Source: Vibrio sp. S9_S30 (GTDB lineage Bacteria; Pseudomonadota; Gammaproteobacteria; Enterobacterales; Vibrionaceae). From it: DNA of 64,000 nucleotides. The notes beneath the pieces were generated by a model. It saw only the letters and a program-made list of their open reading frames with translations, had not been told where the DNA came from and searched no databases. Below, piece by piece: positions 8,557 through 16,995 of the stretch. How positions within the stretch are numbered: position 1 is the stretch's first letter; each line of letters opens with the position of its first letter. The stretch spans positions 1-64,000 of the forward strand of contig NZ_JAAUWT010000009.1 in assembly GCF_014694455.1 (NCBI RefSeq), given 5' to 3'. Both the position numbers and the translations under genes were made by a program.

Positions 8557-9801
8557 TTAAAGCACGCGGCGCAATGCAAGAAAGAATCGGTCGATTTCAG
8601 CTTTGGTATTGTAGTGCATTAGCCCGACTCGCAAAATGCCGCCTTTGTCAGTCACACCTAGCGCATCGGTCAATCTATCGGCGTACAAATGACCGCTCCA
8701 AGTATAGATTTCCTGCGCGCCAAGATGGGTTGCGATTTCTGTTGGATCACGATCGCCGAATCGAAGGGCAAAGGTTGCGGTTCTGTTGGTTGAAGTTGGC
8801 TCACCAAACAATTCAATGGAGGGGCCTTCAGTGAGGTGAGCGAGAAAGTACGTCGTCAACGATTCTTCATACTGCCGAATATTCTCGTAGGCCGATTCCA
8901 ATTGGGCTCTTAGGCCTTCCCCTTGTCCAAGCATTGCCAAATAATCCACGGCGGATGAAAACGCAGAGAGCGCCTCAAAGTTCAACGTGCCCGTTTCCCA
9001 GCAATTGGGTGCGTGGGTAGGGGCGGGCTCGACCTTAAAAGGTGTGTATTTTTCTAAACAGTCTTTGCGACCATATAGTACACCGAGGTGAGGTCCAAAA
9101 AATTTGTAGGCAGAACTCACCACAAAGTCCGCACCTAATGCGCTTACATCGAGGATTCTGTGGGGCAAAAGATGCACCGCATCAATGAATACAACACTGC
9201 CGTTTGCTTTTGATAATTGGGTGATCTTCTCAATGTCTACCAGTGTGCCAGATAAGTTACTGGCAGCCGTGACAGCGACCAAGCGTGTTTTTTCATTCAA
9301 GAGCGACCGAAACACCGCCAAGTCCAGATGACAGCTATTGTCGATAATGGGAATGTAATGAACTTTTACTCCCTTCAATTGTGCGGCCATTGCCCAAGAC
9401 GACCGATTTGCCCCATGATCGGCGTCACTTAGAATGATTTCATCGCCAGCTTGCCAATCTTGGCTAATTGCACGGCTAAAATGAAACGTCATGGTCGTCA
9501 TGTTCGCCCCAAAGACGATCTCATCTTTGGATGCCGCGCCAAGAAGTGATGCGGCTTTTTCTCTACATGAATCGACCAAACTCACCGTGTTGTGGCTCAC
9601 CGAGAAGCGCCCCCCCAAGTTCGAATTACCTTGCGCTAAATACGCACCGTAAGCTTCGATAACAGAGAGTGGAAGTTGGGTGCCGCCGGGTCCATCAAAA
9701 TAGATGGGAGACACATCATTTTGCTGCGTACTCAGCGCGGGGAATTGCTCTCTAAGGTGTTCAACACTGTCTTGATTAAGCGGTAAATACAAAGACATCA
9801 C
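8557..9801 (-). CDS. Cysteine desulfurase-like class V PLP enzyme (VC1184 type)
   Basis: The 414-residue protein is an aminotransferase class V member close to the cysteine desulfurase-like VC1184 subfamily. The N-terminal FDGPGGTQLP motif and the following GNSNLGG segment are typical of that group. The PLP-binding lysine lies in SSAYKFFGPHLG, near residue 232, and the cofactor-phosphate region in NMTTMTFH and SDADHGANRSSW. The true substrate of this subfamily is not established; it need not be a sulfur-transferring enzyme. Its start overlaps the end of the upstream dioxygenase gene by 26 bases, which implies translational coupling and a shared pathway. It is the last gene of that two-gene operon. 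Confidence 0.8.
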   Translation of the reverse strand: MMSLYLPLNQDSVEHLREQFPALSTQQNDVSPIYFDGPGGTQLPLSVIEAYGAYLAQGNSNLGGRFSVSHNTVSLVDSCREKAASLLGAASKDEIVFGANMTTMTFHFSRAISQDWQAGDEIILSDADHGANRSSWAMAAQLKGVKVHYIPIIDNSCHLDLAVFRSLLNEKTRLVAVTAASNLSGTLVDIEKITQLSKANGSVVFIDAVHLLPHRILDVSALGADFVVSSAYKFFGPHLGVLYGRKDCLEKYTPFKVEPAPTHAPNCWETGTLNFEALSAFSSAVDYLAMLGQGEGLRAQLESAYENIRQYEESLTTYFLAHLTEGPSIELFGEPTSTNRTATFALRFGDRDPTEIATHLGAQEIYTWSGHLYADRLTDALGVTDKGGILRVGLMHYNTKAEIDRFFLALRRVL

Positions 9802-10426
9802 GTACTCCCTTTTCGCCTGCTACGCTAGAAAGCGTTTCTGAAATATGGTGGAAAAAGCGCGAATCATTGATCACCACAAACTGATTTTCTTCCAGCACGG
9901 TGTTTAAGTGCGGATGTTGATCGACAGGAGAAGCATAAATTTGCGTAAATCCGCCGGTGATGTTTTTTCGCTGAACGCAGAAAATGCCGACATATCGGTA
10001 GCCATCTTGGTGTATCCCTTCTGGTGCTGGGGCACTGGTGACATCCGAATGACAGGTAACACGTATTTGATGCACATCCACTACCGAATGGTCCTTGTCT
10101 GTGCCTGTTCTTTCCATAAACGATTTGATGAGATGCTGGAAGTGCGGCGTTGTCACCATTTCTTCATTCATTTTGGCGAAATCGCGCTCAACGCCCCCGA
10201 CGACTCTATTGAATTCTGACGATTGCGTAAACGTAGAATGGGGGAGCCGAGTTAGCCCATGATTGGTTGATTGGAACCTCGCGTAAGAGCGATAGCGGTG
10301 ATCGCTGTCGACATATCGGTCTGGTGGCAGTTGATCAAAATAAGATGAAAGGTGTTCAGCAATGTGGCTGGGGGTTTGAAAAGCTTCAATGAGAAACTTG
10401 TTTTCCATTTCCATTTCCATTTCCAT
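9776..10426 (-). CDS. 2-oxoglutarate/Fe(II) dioxygenase family protein
   Basis: The 216-residue protein resembles the 2OG-Fe dioxygenase family that includes the bacterial L-isoleucine hydroxylase (PF10014 type). Likely iron ligands are in the segment GIHQDGYRYVGIF (His-x-Asp) and in DSRFFHHIS near the C-terminus. The family hydroxylates free amino acids, so a hydroxy amino acid is a plausible product and the coupled PLP enzyme downstream a plausible consumer (inference). The N-terminus reads MEMEMEMEN because the start codon lies in a four-copy hexanucleotide repeat. The first ATG at 10426 is best placed for the AAGGA ribosome-binding site, but three more in-frame ATGs follow at six-base steps. 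Confidence 0.75.
   Translation of the reverse strand: MEMEMEMENKFLIEAFQTPSHIAEHLSSYFDQLPPDRYVDSDHRYRSYARFQSTNHGLTRLPHSTFTQSSEFNRVVGGVERDFAKMNEEMVTTPHFQHLIKSFMERTGTDKDHSVVDVHQIRVTCHSDVTSAPAPEGIHQDGYRYVGIFCVQRKNITGGFTQIYASPVDQHPHLNTVLEENQFVVINDSRFFHHISETLSSVAGEKGVRDVFVFTA
10404..10426 (-). repeat. Hexanucleotide repeat forming alternative start codons
   Basis: The sequence ATGGAA is repeated in tandem (starts at 10426, 10420, 10414 and 10408 on the minus strand). Each unit supplies one in-frame ATG, so a gain or loss of units changes only the N-terminal ME repeats and the distance to the ribosome-binding site. Confidence 0.8.
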
Positions 10427-11011
10427 GATGTGTCCTTATCGCTTTTTCAGTTAACATATAATTAACAATAAGACCATTATCCCGCTAAGTAATTAATTTT
10501 CAATTCATTGAACTAAATACAAACGTTAATTCTAGAATTAAAAACTGATCATCTTATTTTTTGGATTTTAATGCTGACTTTTATTTTATCTATGGATTAA
10601 TCATCTTTAAAATTAACATAAATCGATATTAATAATAGTTATTCCGTAGAACGGTCTCCTTTTGCTGCCACGGAAAAGGGGATTGGGTTGCCCAAACCAG
10701 CCACTGTATTGCGTTTTCAATGTTGAGCTTAAGCGGAAAAATAATGCAGGGACCTTTTTCGCATCGATTTTCACACTTTCTCCCTAAAGTTTCTCAGTGA
10801 GCAGCCGATGCTTATTATTGAGACAAGCATTATTTGATAGACCTTTCGCTAATACAGTAAGCAGCGACTGTGATAAGTTTAGATTTATTGTCGCAGCAAC
10901 ACGCTAAAGTTTTAAAGAGCTAAAGTTTTCAAGATCTAAAGTTTTCAAGATCTAGAGTTTTTAACGGCTACGGCACTCGGTCGCTGAGTGAGAAACGGAG
11001 TATTTACCATC
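10427..11011. other. Intergenic region between divergent genes
   Basis: This region of nearly 600 bases carries the promoters of the minus-strand dioxygenase operon and the plus-strand PilZ gene. It is AT-rich near 10440-10640. A degenerate 16-base tandem repeat (CTAAAGTTTTCAAGAT type) covers about 10904-10967, with the two best copies at 10920-10935 and 10936-10951. No gene is seen. Confidence 0.55.
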
Positions 11012-11380
11012 ATGAGCCAGACATCTGTTGAACAAAAGCGTCGATACTATCGTCTGCGATACCCTAAGCAGGAAAGACCTGTACTAAGAATTAAAGATCA
11101 GTATTACCATATTTGCGAAGTGTCGGAGAAAGGCATACGAGTTCTAATGGCAAATGTGGCGTCCCTTTATCGTGGTCTCACTATGGCAGGAACTCTCCGT
11201 TTGCATGGCAACATGAATGTCTCTGTGGAAGGTGCCGTGTTAAGGTTCGATAACGATGAAGTTATCTTGCAATTGTCTAAAGGTCCCAGCTTAAAAAATA
11301 TGGTGGAAGAGCAACGCCATATTAGGAAAAAGTACCCGACATTTTTCTCTAAACAGAACCAGAGCCCTTTCGCTGCCTAG
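11012..11380 (+). CDS. PilZ-domain protein
   Basis: The 122-residue protein has the PilZ signature in short form: an Arg-rich N-terminal motif (QKRRYYRLRYP, the RxxxR element) and a second motif EVSEKGIRV (D/N-x-S-x-x-G type, with E in place of D) on a beta-barrel. PilZ domains bind cyclic di-GMP and transmit it to motility or surface targets. The ATG at 11012 is chosen, with a GGAG 11 bases upstream. The frame could also start at a GTG at 10988, which would add eight residues not expected in the family. A terminator follows at 11430. Confidence 0.75.
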   Translation: MSQTSVEQKRRYYRLRYPKQERPVLRIKDQYYHICEVSEKGIRVLMANVASLYRGLTMAGTLRLHGNMNVSVEGAVLRFDNDEVILQLSKGPSLKNMVEEQRHIRKKYPTFFSKQNQSPFAA

Positions 11381-11429
11381 TAAAAACTGCTTTACGCTTT
11401 TTCGCTCTACTCACATTCTAATGACATAA

Positions 11430-11460
11430 CCCTGATTGACGCTGTCAATTAGGGTTTTTT
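11430..11460 (+). terminator. Terminator after the PilZ gene
   Basis: An 11-base stem with one mismatch (CCCTGATTGAC with GTCAATTAGGG), a three-base loop and a run of six T. Confidence 0.85.
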
Positions 11461-11504
11461 GCTTTCCCGAAAGGTCAACACACCTAGGTACAAGAGGCAT
11501 TGAA

Positions 11505-11640
11505 ATGAAGTTTCCCTATAGAAACCCAACTCAAATCCATTTTGGTCAAGGCTAAATAGAAGCGCGATCAAAAGCGATGCCAACCGCCTCGAGTGTTATG
11601 TGGCTCCCGAGTAAGACAAACGTGACGCCGCTCCTTTCTT
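11505..11640 (+). pseudogene. Remnant of a YqhD-like iron-containing alcohol dehydrogenase
   Basis: The reading frame from the ATG at 11505 gives MKFPYRNPTQIHFGQG followed by a stop. After the stop the same frame continues as IEARSKAMPTASSVM. This matches the first 30-40 residues of YqhD-type NADPH-dependent aldehyde reductases (the x-NPT-x-I-x-FG-x-G start). Nothing of the remaining about 350 residues is present. The remnant lies just upstream of the LysR gene, which may once have regulated it. Confidence 0.7.
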
Positions 11641-11696
11641 TTTCTGTAACTTAAGGAAATAATTGCCTAAATTATTTCCAAAATTAACAGAATTCA

Positions 11697-12596
11697 ATGC
11701 GTAGTGATGACCTAATATTGTTCTATCAAGTGGTGGCTTTGGGCACGTTCAGTAAAGCGGCGGAACAAAACGACTTAACGAATTCTGTCGTGAGTAAAAG
11801 GATCGCGCGGCTTGAAGAAGAGCTCGGCGTACAACTGCTGTATCGCACTACCAGAAAACTCACCTTAACCGAAGCGGGAAAAGCCCTGTACCAAGGGGCG
11901 AAAAACGTGAATCAAGCCGTCAATGAAGCAATGGATGTGATTTCCGGTTTTGGGGAGAAGGTGAGTGGGCATGTGAAAATGTCGGTGCCGAGCATTTCTG
12001 GTGATCTTATCTTGGCGGATGCGGTTGCAGAATTCTGTAATATGCATCCTGGGCTGGCGGTCGATATGTCTTTGGATAATCGGTTTGTTGATTTGGTGGA
12101 AGGAGGCTTTGATCTCGTTATTCGAACAGGGTATCTGGAAGATTCCAGTTTGATTGCGCGTCATATTCTCGACTCGCAATGGTTAGTGTGCGCCTCTCCC
12201 TCTTACATTGCTAAAAATGGAAAACCGCTAAAGCCAGAAGATTTAACCAGCCACAACTGTTTACAATACGCTTATCAAACCACAGGTGCGTCTGATTGGG
12301 AGTTTAAATCTGCCAAAGGGAATTATACTGTCAAGGTGTCAGGATCGTTCTCCACCGATAACGCCACCGCGCTTCGTAAAGCGGCGCTGGGTGGGCATGG
12401 AATTGCCTATGTGCCTCGTTGTTTGGTGTACCACGATATTAGAAGTGGCGAACTTGTCGATATTTTCCCAGAACTGGTAGGGAAAAAGCTCGGAATTTAC
12501 GCTGTTTACCCATTTACCCGACAACCACCCAAAAAAGTGAGCTTGCTCATAGAGCACATTCGCACTCGTTATTTAGCAATCTCACACTACTTTTAA
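11697..12596 (+). CDS. LysR-family transcriptional regulator
   Basis: The 299-residue protein has the LysR layout. An N-terminal winged helix-turn-helix (residues 3-62, with FSKAAEQNDLTNSVVSKRIARLEEELG) is followed by a linker helix and a periplasmic-binding-like effector domain (about 90-295). It belongs to the group resembling regulators of YqhD-type and other small dehydrogenases. Its likely former target next door is a remnant, so its present regulon is unknown. The neighbour on the other side is convergent. Confidence 0.85.
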   Translation: MRSDDLILFYQVVALGTFSKAAEQNDLTNSVVSKRIARLEEELGVQLLYRTTRKLTLTEAGKALYQGAKNVNQAVNEAMDVISGFGEKVSGHVKMSVPSISGDLILADAVAEFCNMHPGLAVDMSLDNRFVDLVEGGFDLVIRTGYLEDSSLIARHILDSQWLVCASPSYIAKNGKPLKPEDLTSHNCLQYAYQTTGASDWEFKSAKGNYTVKVSGSFSTDNATALRKAALGGHGIAYVPRCLVYHDIRSGELVDIFPELVGKKLGIYAVYPFTRQPPKKVSLLIEHIRTRYLAISHYF

Positions 12597-12619
12597 CCGT
12601 TAGCCTAACCCGTGGCATG

Positions 12620-12647
12620 CTAGCTTCTAGCTTCTAGCTTCTAGCTA
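12620..12647. repeat. Seven-base tandem repeat at a stop codon
   Basis: Four copies of CTAGCTT (the last as CTAGCTA) lie between two convergent genes. The final unit contains the stop codon of the minus-strand gene at 12645. Confidence 0.8.
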
Positions 12648-12902
12648 ATAGTTGCGATTGATCACCTCTAGGCTTTTCATAAAGCTTTTGAGGTGCTCTT
12701 TTTTTTGATATTCGATTTGGTATTTGTTATGGAAAAAAATAGACAGGGTGACCTGCGGAGTGGCTAAGTATACGGTGTATTCATCGTAACCTGTTCTGGC
12801 TTCAACGCCTTCGAGTACGTAGCCATTCTCGGATTTGCGTCCACTTTTCCTAATTTTATCCAATACCGTTAGAACAAAGAGGATATCTAGCTGGTTTTTC
12901 AT
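12645..12902 (-). CDS. DUF3081 family protein
   Basis: The 85-residue protein matches the small DUF3081 family of Vibrio and relatives. It has an N-terminal helix (VLTVLDKIRKSG), then GYVLEGVEARTGYDEYTVYL, then VTLSIFFHNKYQIE and a C-terminal helix. No signal peptide or membrane segment is present, so it is cytoplasmic. Function unknown. It stands alone. Confidence 0.75.
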   Translation of the reverse strand: MKNQLDILFVLTVLDKIRKSGRKSENGYVLEGVEARTGYDEYTVYLATPQVTLSIFFHNKYQIEYQKKEHLKSFMKSLEVINRNY

Positions 12903-13099
12903 CGTATTTCCCCTTGCTATGAAGGAACGTCATCATCGAATCCACGTGCTGATTAGGGGGCGGCATGCAACAAAGCAAAGAAACGATAAATGAAATAGTG
13001 TGCTCCGATATGCCAGTATGGGCCTACCGATACGATGGAAGCAATCTGCTTAAATTAACGCACCGCTTGATCGCCTATCTGCTTACATTTAGAGGGATA

Positions 13100-14269
13100 T
13101 CATAACTCTTTCAATGCTGAACCTTGTCTACAGAAAGGTTTCACATTGCTGGCTTTTGTACTGCCAGACTGAATGTTGTGATAAAACTCATAGTCGTTTT
13201 TGCCATCACATTTGGCGGCATACATGGCTTTATCGGCACAGCGAAGTAATTCGGGAAGCTCAAAAGCGTCTTGCCCATATACCGACACACCCACACTTAA
13301 CGTCACATAATTGACTTGATTGTTGACCTGATAACCATCGTTAAACAAAGACATGATACGACTTAGAATGCTTTCTAGTACTTGTGCATTGGGAATATCG
13401 TAGAGCAACACGACGAATTCATCTCCTGCGTATCGGGCGATGGAAAACTCATCTTTTTGTTCTTTTCTGCTTTTTGTGCGCAGGTTGTTAGCAAGCCTTT
13501 GCCCAAAGCTTTGTAAAACTCGGTCGCCAACGGAATGACCAAAATTGTCATTAATTTCTTTAAAGTTATCAATATCGATAAAGACCAACGCCGTAATTTT
13601 GGAGCTGTGTCTGAGCTCTCTAAGCTTAGGCTCTGCCCATTTCTCAAAACTCCATCGATTCGCCAATCCAGTAAGGGCATCTCGATAGGCCAAATCTTCA
13701 ATGCCTTCTTGGTACAGAGACAGTACATAGTGATTGGTTTTGCAATATTGATAGGCAAAGTAATGGCAAATCGTTAAGAAGGCCAACATGCTTGTTAAGA
13801 AGCGCCCAACGGAAAACTCGGAATAGTCCGCGGATAAATAAGGGAAGTTGGGGGAAGTAAAGGCGACAACACAGAATACATAGAAACTCGTGGTGGCTAA
13901 AACCGCGCCTCTGACGGAGTTTACAAAGATGATGGTTGCCAGAATAGGGTAGATCCAATAAACAGAAGACTTGGACAACCCCCCCGTAAGAATCAGAACG
14001 ATCGCATGGGTAACAAGAACAAGAGTGAGAATGTGGGCGGCTTGCGTGTAGTGTCCACGGCTAAGAAACCAAGCGAGATTGGAAAAAATAACCAATGCAC
14101 TGATGTAGTTGATGGAGCCCTGAAAGTGATTTTCGTTACGTATACTTAGAAATCCGAATGTCGAAAGCAGAATAAAAACGATAACAGAGAGAACGATGAG
14201 AGTGCGTTTTCTGCGCAATAGCCGAACGTCTGCCATTTCTTCTAGCTTTCGACCTGCCATGTTGTACAT
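13100..14269 (-). CDS. Membrane-bound diguanylate cyclase (GGDEF)
   Basis: The 389-residue protein has a hydrophobic N-terminal half with about six membrane helices (residues 24-190), followed by a GGDEF domain (about 195-365). The active-site loop reads YAGDEF near residue 277, the A-G-D-E-F variant that is compatible with activity. The metal-binding segment FIDIDNFKEIND, the substrate-binding helices and the SVGVS motif are present. The protein should make cyclic di-GMP in response to an unknown membrane or periplasmic signal. No RxxD inhibitory site is obvious. The start could also be Met4 or Met12. The gene stands alone on the minus strand. Confidence 0.88.
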   Translation of the reverse strand: MYNMAGRKLEEMADVRLLRRKRTLIVLSVIVFILLSTFGFLSIRNENHFQGSINYISALVIFSNLAWFLSRGHYTQAAHILTLVLVTHAIVLILTGGLSKSSVYWIYPILATIIFVNSVRGAVLATTSFYVFCVVAFTSPNFPYLSADYSEFSVGRFLTSMLAFLTICHYFAYQYCKTNHYVLSLYQEGIEDLAYRDALTGLANRWSFEKWAEPKLRELRHSSKITALVFIDIDNFKEINDNFGHSVGDRVLQSFGQRLANNLRTKSRKEQKDEFSIARYAGDEFVVLLYDIPNAQVLESILSRIMSLFNDGYQVNNQVNYVTLSVGVSVYGQDAFELPELLRCADKAMYAAKCDGKNDYEFYHNIQSGSTKASNVKPFCRQGSALKEL

Positions 14270-14363
14270 GTATTTAGCCTAGCCTTTTCTATTATGTAGT
14301 TAAAAGCATAGTACACACGCACATAATTACCTCATAATTGTAGGGTTTTTTTGGCAATAAAAA

Positions 14364-14387
14364 ATGCCCCTCATTGTTGAGGGGCAT
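14364..14387 (-). terminator. Terminator after the yejF-like gene
   Basis: A perfect 10-base-pair stem (ATGCCCCTCA with its complement) with a four-base loop, followed on the minus strand by six T. Confidence 0.85.
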
Positions 14388-14418
14388 CTTAAACATTTAA
14401 GAGCTTGATTTTTCTACG

Positions 14419-16038
14419 TTATGCAACAAGGTCTTCATCAAGATCAAATGACGCATCAATCAGTTTTTGCGTGTATTCATGCTGAGGATTATTAAAGATT
14501 TCTTCTGCCGATCCTTCTTCCATGACTACCCCTTTTTGCATCACCATCACGCGGTCCGAAAGTGCTTTAACCACACTCAAATCGTGGCTGATGAAGAGGA
14601 AGCCGATGTTGTGTTTCTTCTGAAGATCTTTCAACAAATCGATAACGGTGAGCTGAACAGAGCGGTCAAGTGCGGATGTAGGCTCATCCAGAAGAATGAA
14701 CGAAGGCTCAAGAATCAATGCACGGGCGATGGCAATACGTTGGCGCTGACCACCAGAAAATTCGTGTGGGTAGCGGTTAATGGAGTGCGGATCTAAACGG
14801 ACTTCTTCCAATGCTCGGCGCGCTCGCGTCATGCGCTCGGAGCGGCTCAGACTAGGTTGATGCACCGTTAGGGATTCAGTAATGATATCGCCCACCGTCA
14901 TGCGAGGGGAAAGCGAGCCATAAGGGTCTTGGAAAACCATTTGAACGTCTTTTTTCAGCTCAAACTTCTCTTTCTCTGACAGTGTGCTCATGTCGCGACC
15001 GCGATACGCAATCTTACCTTCCGACGGAAGTAAGCCAATTAAAGCGCGCCCTAGTGTGGATTTGCCCGATCCCGATTCACCGACAATACCCAGTGTTTCA
15101 CCTTGTTTCAGTTCAAGGGAAATGCCTTTAACGGCTTCAAAGTATTGGTTCTTGCTCGGAAGAAAGTGAGATTTGATAAGGAACTTAACGCGAATATCGT
15201 CTGCTTTGAGAAGATTAATGGCGTCTTCTGCGACGGGATCTTTACTGCCATGCGGAATCGAGTTGATCAGCATTTTTGTGTAGTCTTCAGTCGGATTTTT
15301 GAACAATTCTGCGGTTTGTCCTTCCTCAACGACATCGCCTTGACACATCACGATCACGCGATCAGCAAAGTGTTTAACAACACCTAAATCGTGAGTGATG
15401 AATAAGATAGCCATGCCCATCTTTTCTTGAATTTCTTTAATTAGGTTAAGCACTTCTGCTTGAACGGTCACATCAAGGGCTGTGGTTGGTTCGTCCGCAA
15501 TCAAGAGATCTGGTTCGTTCATGAGCGCCATGGCAATCATGATGCGTTGCAACTGACCGCCAGAGAATTCATGAGGATACTTGGTGTACGCCGTCTCTGG
15601 GTTGGGAAGATGAACAAGATTAAACAGTTCAAGTACCCTTTCTTTTGCCTTTGACTGGCTTACCTTGCGGTGACACATTAGGGCTTCTGCGACCTGAATA
15701 CCAACACGCATGTATGGGTTCAAAGAGGTCATGGGTTCCTGAAAAATCATACCGATTCGATCACCGCGAATGGATTGCATTTCTTTTTCAGAAAGATCCA
15801 GAATGGATTTCCCTTCAAATTGAATATTGGCTTCAGCTGGAATAATCGAATTGTCTGGCAGCAAGCGCATAATCGCGTTTGTCGATACTGACTTTCCTGA
15901 ACCTGATTCACCAACAATTGCCAATGTTTCGCCTTTTTTCAGGTCGAAATGAACATTCTTTACCGCATATACGGGACCATCGTTGGTCGTAAAAGTAACG
16001 GACAGGTCGCGAACGGTAAGAATTGGGGACTGTGACAT
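14419..16038 (-). CDS. yejF: YejF-type double ABC transporter ATPase
   Basis: The 539-residue protein contains two complete ABC ATPase domains in tandem (about 5-265 and 275-530). Each has a Walker A GESGSGKS, a signature FSGGQ, a Walker B with DEPT and a switch His (FITHDLG, FISHDLS). This fused layout and length are those of YejF, the energising subunit of YejABEF oligopeptide/microcin C importers. No binding protein or permease lies beside it in the window. The partner subunits must be elsewhere, or the ATPase serves another permease. A good AAGGAAG ribosome-binding site precedes the start. Confidence 0.85.
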   Translation of the reverse strand: MSQSPILTVRDLSVTFTTNDGPVYAVKNVHFDLKKGETLAIVGESGSGKSVSTNAIMRLLPDNSIIPAEANIQFEGKSILDLSEKEMQSIRGDRIGMIFQEPMTSLNPYMRVGIQVAEALMCHRKVSQSKAKERVLELFNLVHLPNPETAYTKYPHEFSGGQLQRIMIAMALMNEPDLLIADEPTTALDVTVQAEVLNLIKEIQEKMGMAILFITHDLGVVKHFADRVIVMCQGDVVEEGQTAELFKNPTEDYTKMLINSIPHGSKDPVAEDAINLLKADDIRVKFLIKSHFLPSKNQYFEAVKGISLELKQGETLGIVGESGSGKSTLGRALIGLLPSEGKIAYRGRDMSTLSEKEKFELKKDVQMVFQDPYGSLSPRMTVGDIITESLTVHQPSLSRSERMTRARRALEEVRLDPHSINRYPHEFSGGQRQRIAIARALILEPSFILLDEPTSALDRSVQLTVIDLLKDLQKKHNIGFLFISHDLSVVKALSDRVMVMQKGVVMEEGSAEEIFNNPQHEYTQKLIDASFDLDEDLVA

Positions 16039-16175
16039 TGAACTTCCTTATTAGGGTCTGTTGACCTTTCGAGATGATGATTACAGCAATTTGTGGGTGC
16101 CTTATACAAGGCAGGGCTTATTTGGTGTCGTTATTATTTGGTGTCGCTACGCTATAGCAAATAAGTGAGACCCTT

Positions 16176-16670
16176 TTAATTCAGTGTGTATACCGCGCTG
16201 GCTCTCTCGGAATACCGTTTTAATTGGTTGAAGTGATGGTGTGCTTTTTGAAGGGCATCCAGCTTCAATTGCCAACTGGCATGACGTTGAGCCACACAAA
16301 ATGCCACAATATGGCGGAATATTGTTTCACTATGCTGGATCAGCGTGGATTCGATAGCACGAACAATATCATACTGTTCGAGCGCAAGAAACTGCATGTG
16401 CGCATAAGTCTGGTTGAGCAGGTCGAATGCTTCGCGTTGTTGCCCCATTTTGTTTAGGATTTCAGACTGGCTAATCGCCGCGTCTTTTAACCCCGCGAGC
16501 AGGCAGCTCATTTGGCATGGTTTGATGTCATCACTTTCAGCGGCTTGCGTAACATACATTGGGAGATGTTCTAATACATCGTTATACAGGTATTGTGCCT
16601 CAGGCCAGTGTCCTTGTTCTAGTAACTCTTCTGCTTTCACAAAGCGTGCCCAGCACTGTTCTAAATCCAT
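16176..16670 (-). CDS. Helical TPR-like cytoplasmic protein
   Basis: The 164-residue product is all helical in appearance, with a pattern of about 34-residue helix pairs (for example WARFVKAEELLEQGHWPEAQYLYNDVLEHLP), which suggests TPR-like repeats. No signal peptide or membrane segment is present. The ATG at 16670 is chosen; the frame extends upstream to a TTG at 16691, which has no ribosome-binding site. The intergenic gap to the ATPase downstream on the same strand is 137 bases, so a joint transcript is possible. I recognise the type as a Vibrio conserved protein of unknown function. Confidence 0.65.
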   Translation of the reverse strand: MDLEQCWARFVKAEELLEQGHWPEAQYLYNDVLEHLPMYVTQAAESDDIKPCQMSCLLAGLKDAAISQSEILNKMGQQREAFDLLNQTYAHMQFLALEQYDIVRAIESTLIQHSETIFRHIVAFCVAQRHASWQLKLDALQKAHHHFNQLKRYSERASAVYTLN

Positions 16671-16995
16671 ATCCCGATCCCGTTTACACAAAAGTAGAAG
16701 AATAATTTAAATGAAAACCATTATCAAATGCAAATAATTCTAACTCCACTGCTAATAATAACGTTTTATCCTTAATAAGTGTTGTTTAGTGATGCAGATG
16801 GAATGGTTGTGCTCCCTTTGAGTCAATTTATTTAAGGGCTCATCCATTATGAATATAAGAGTGGGCTTCTCAAAAACAAGAATGTTATTGATAGTTTAAT
16901 TAGTTGTTTAGTTTGTGTGATCAAAATAACGTGGTGTGAACGGAAAAGCCGATAGTATGGGGCTTAACAGCAGATTTGATGGAGGCTGGATAACC
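16671..16995. other. Intergenic region between divergent genes
   Basis: About 325 AT-rich bases hold the promoters of the TPR-like gene (minus) and of the LuxR-type gene (plus). No repeat, RNA or further gene is visible. Confidence 0.5.
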
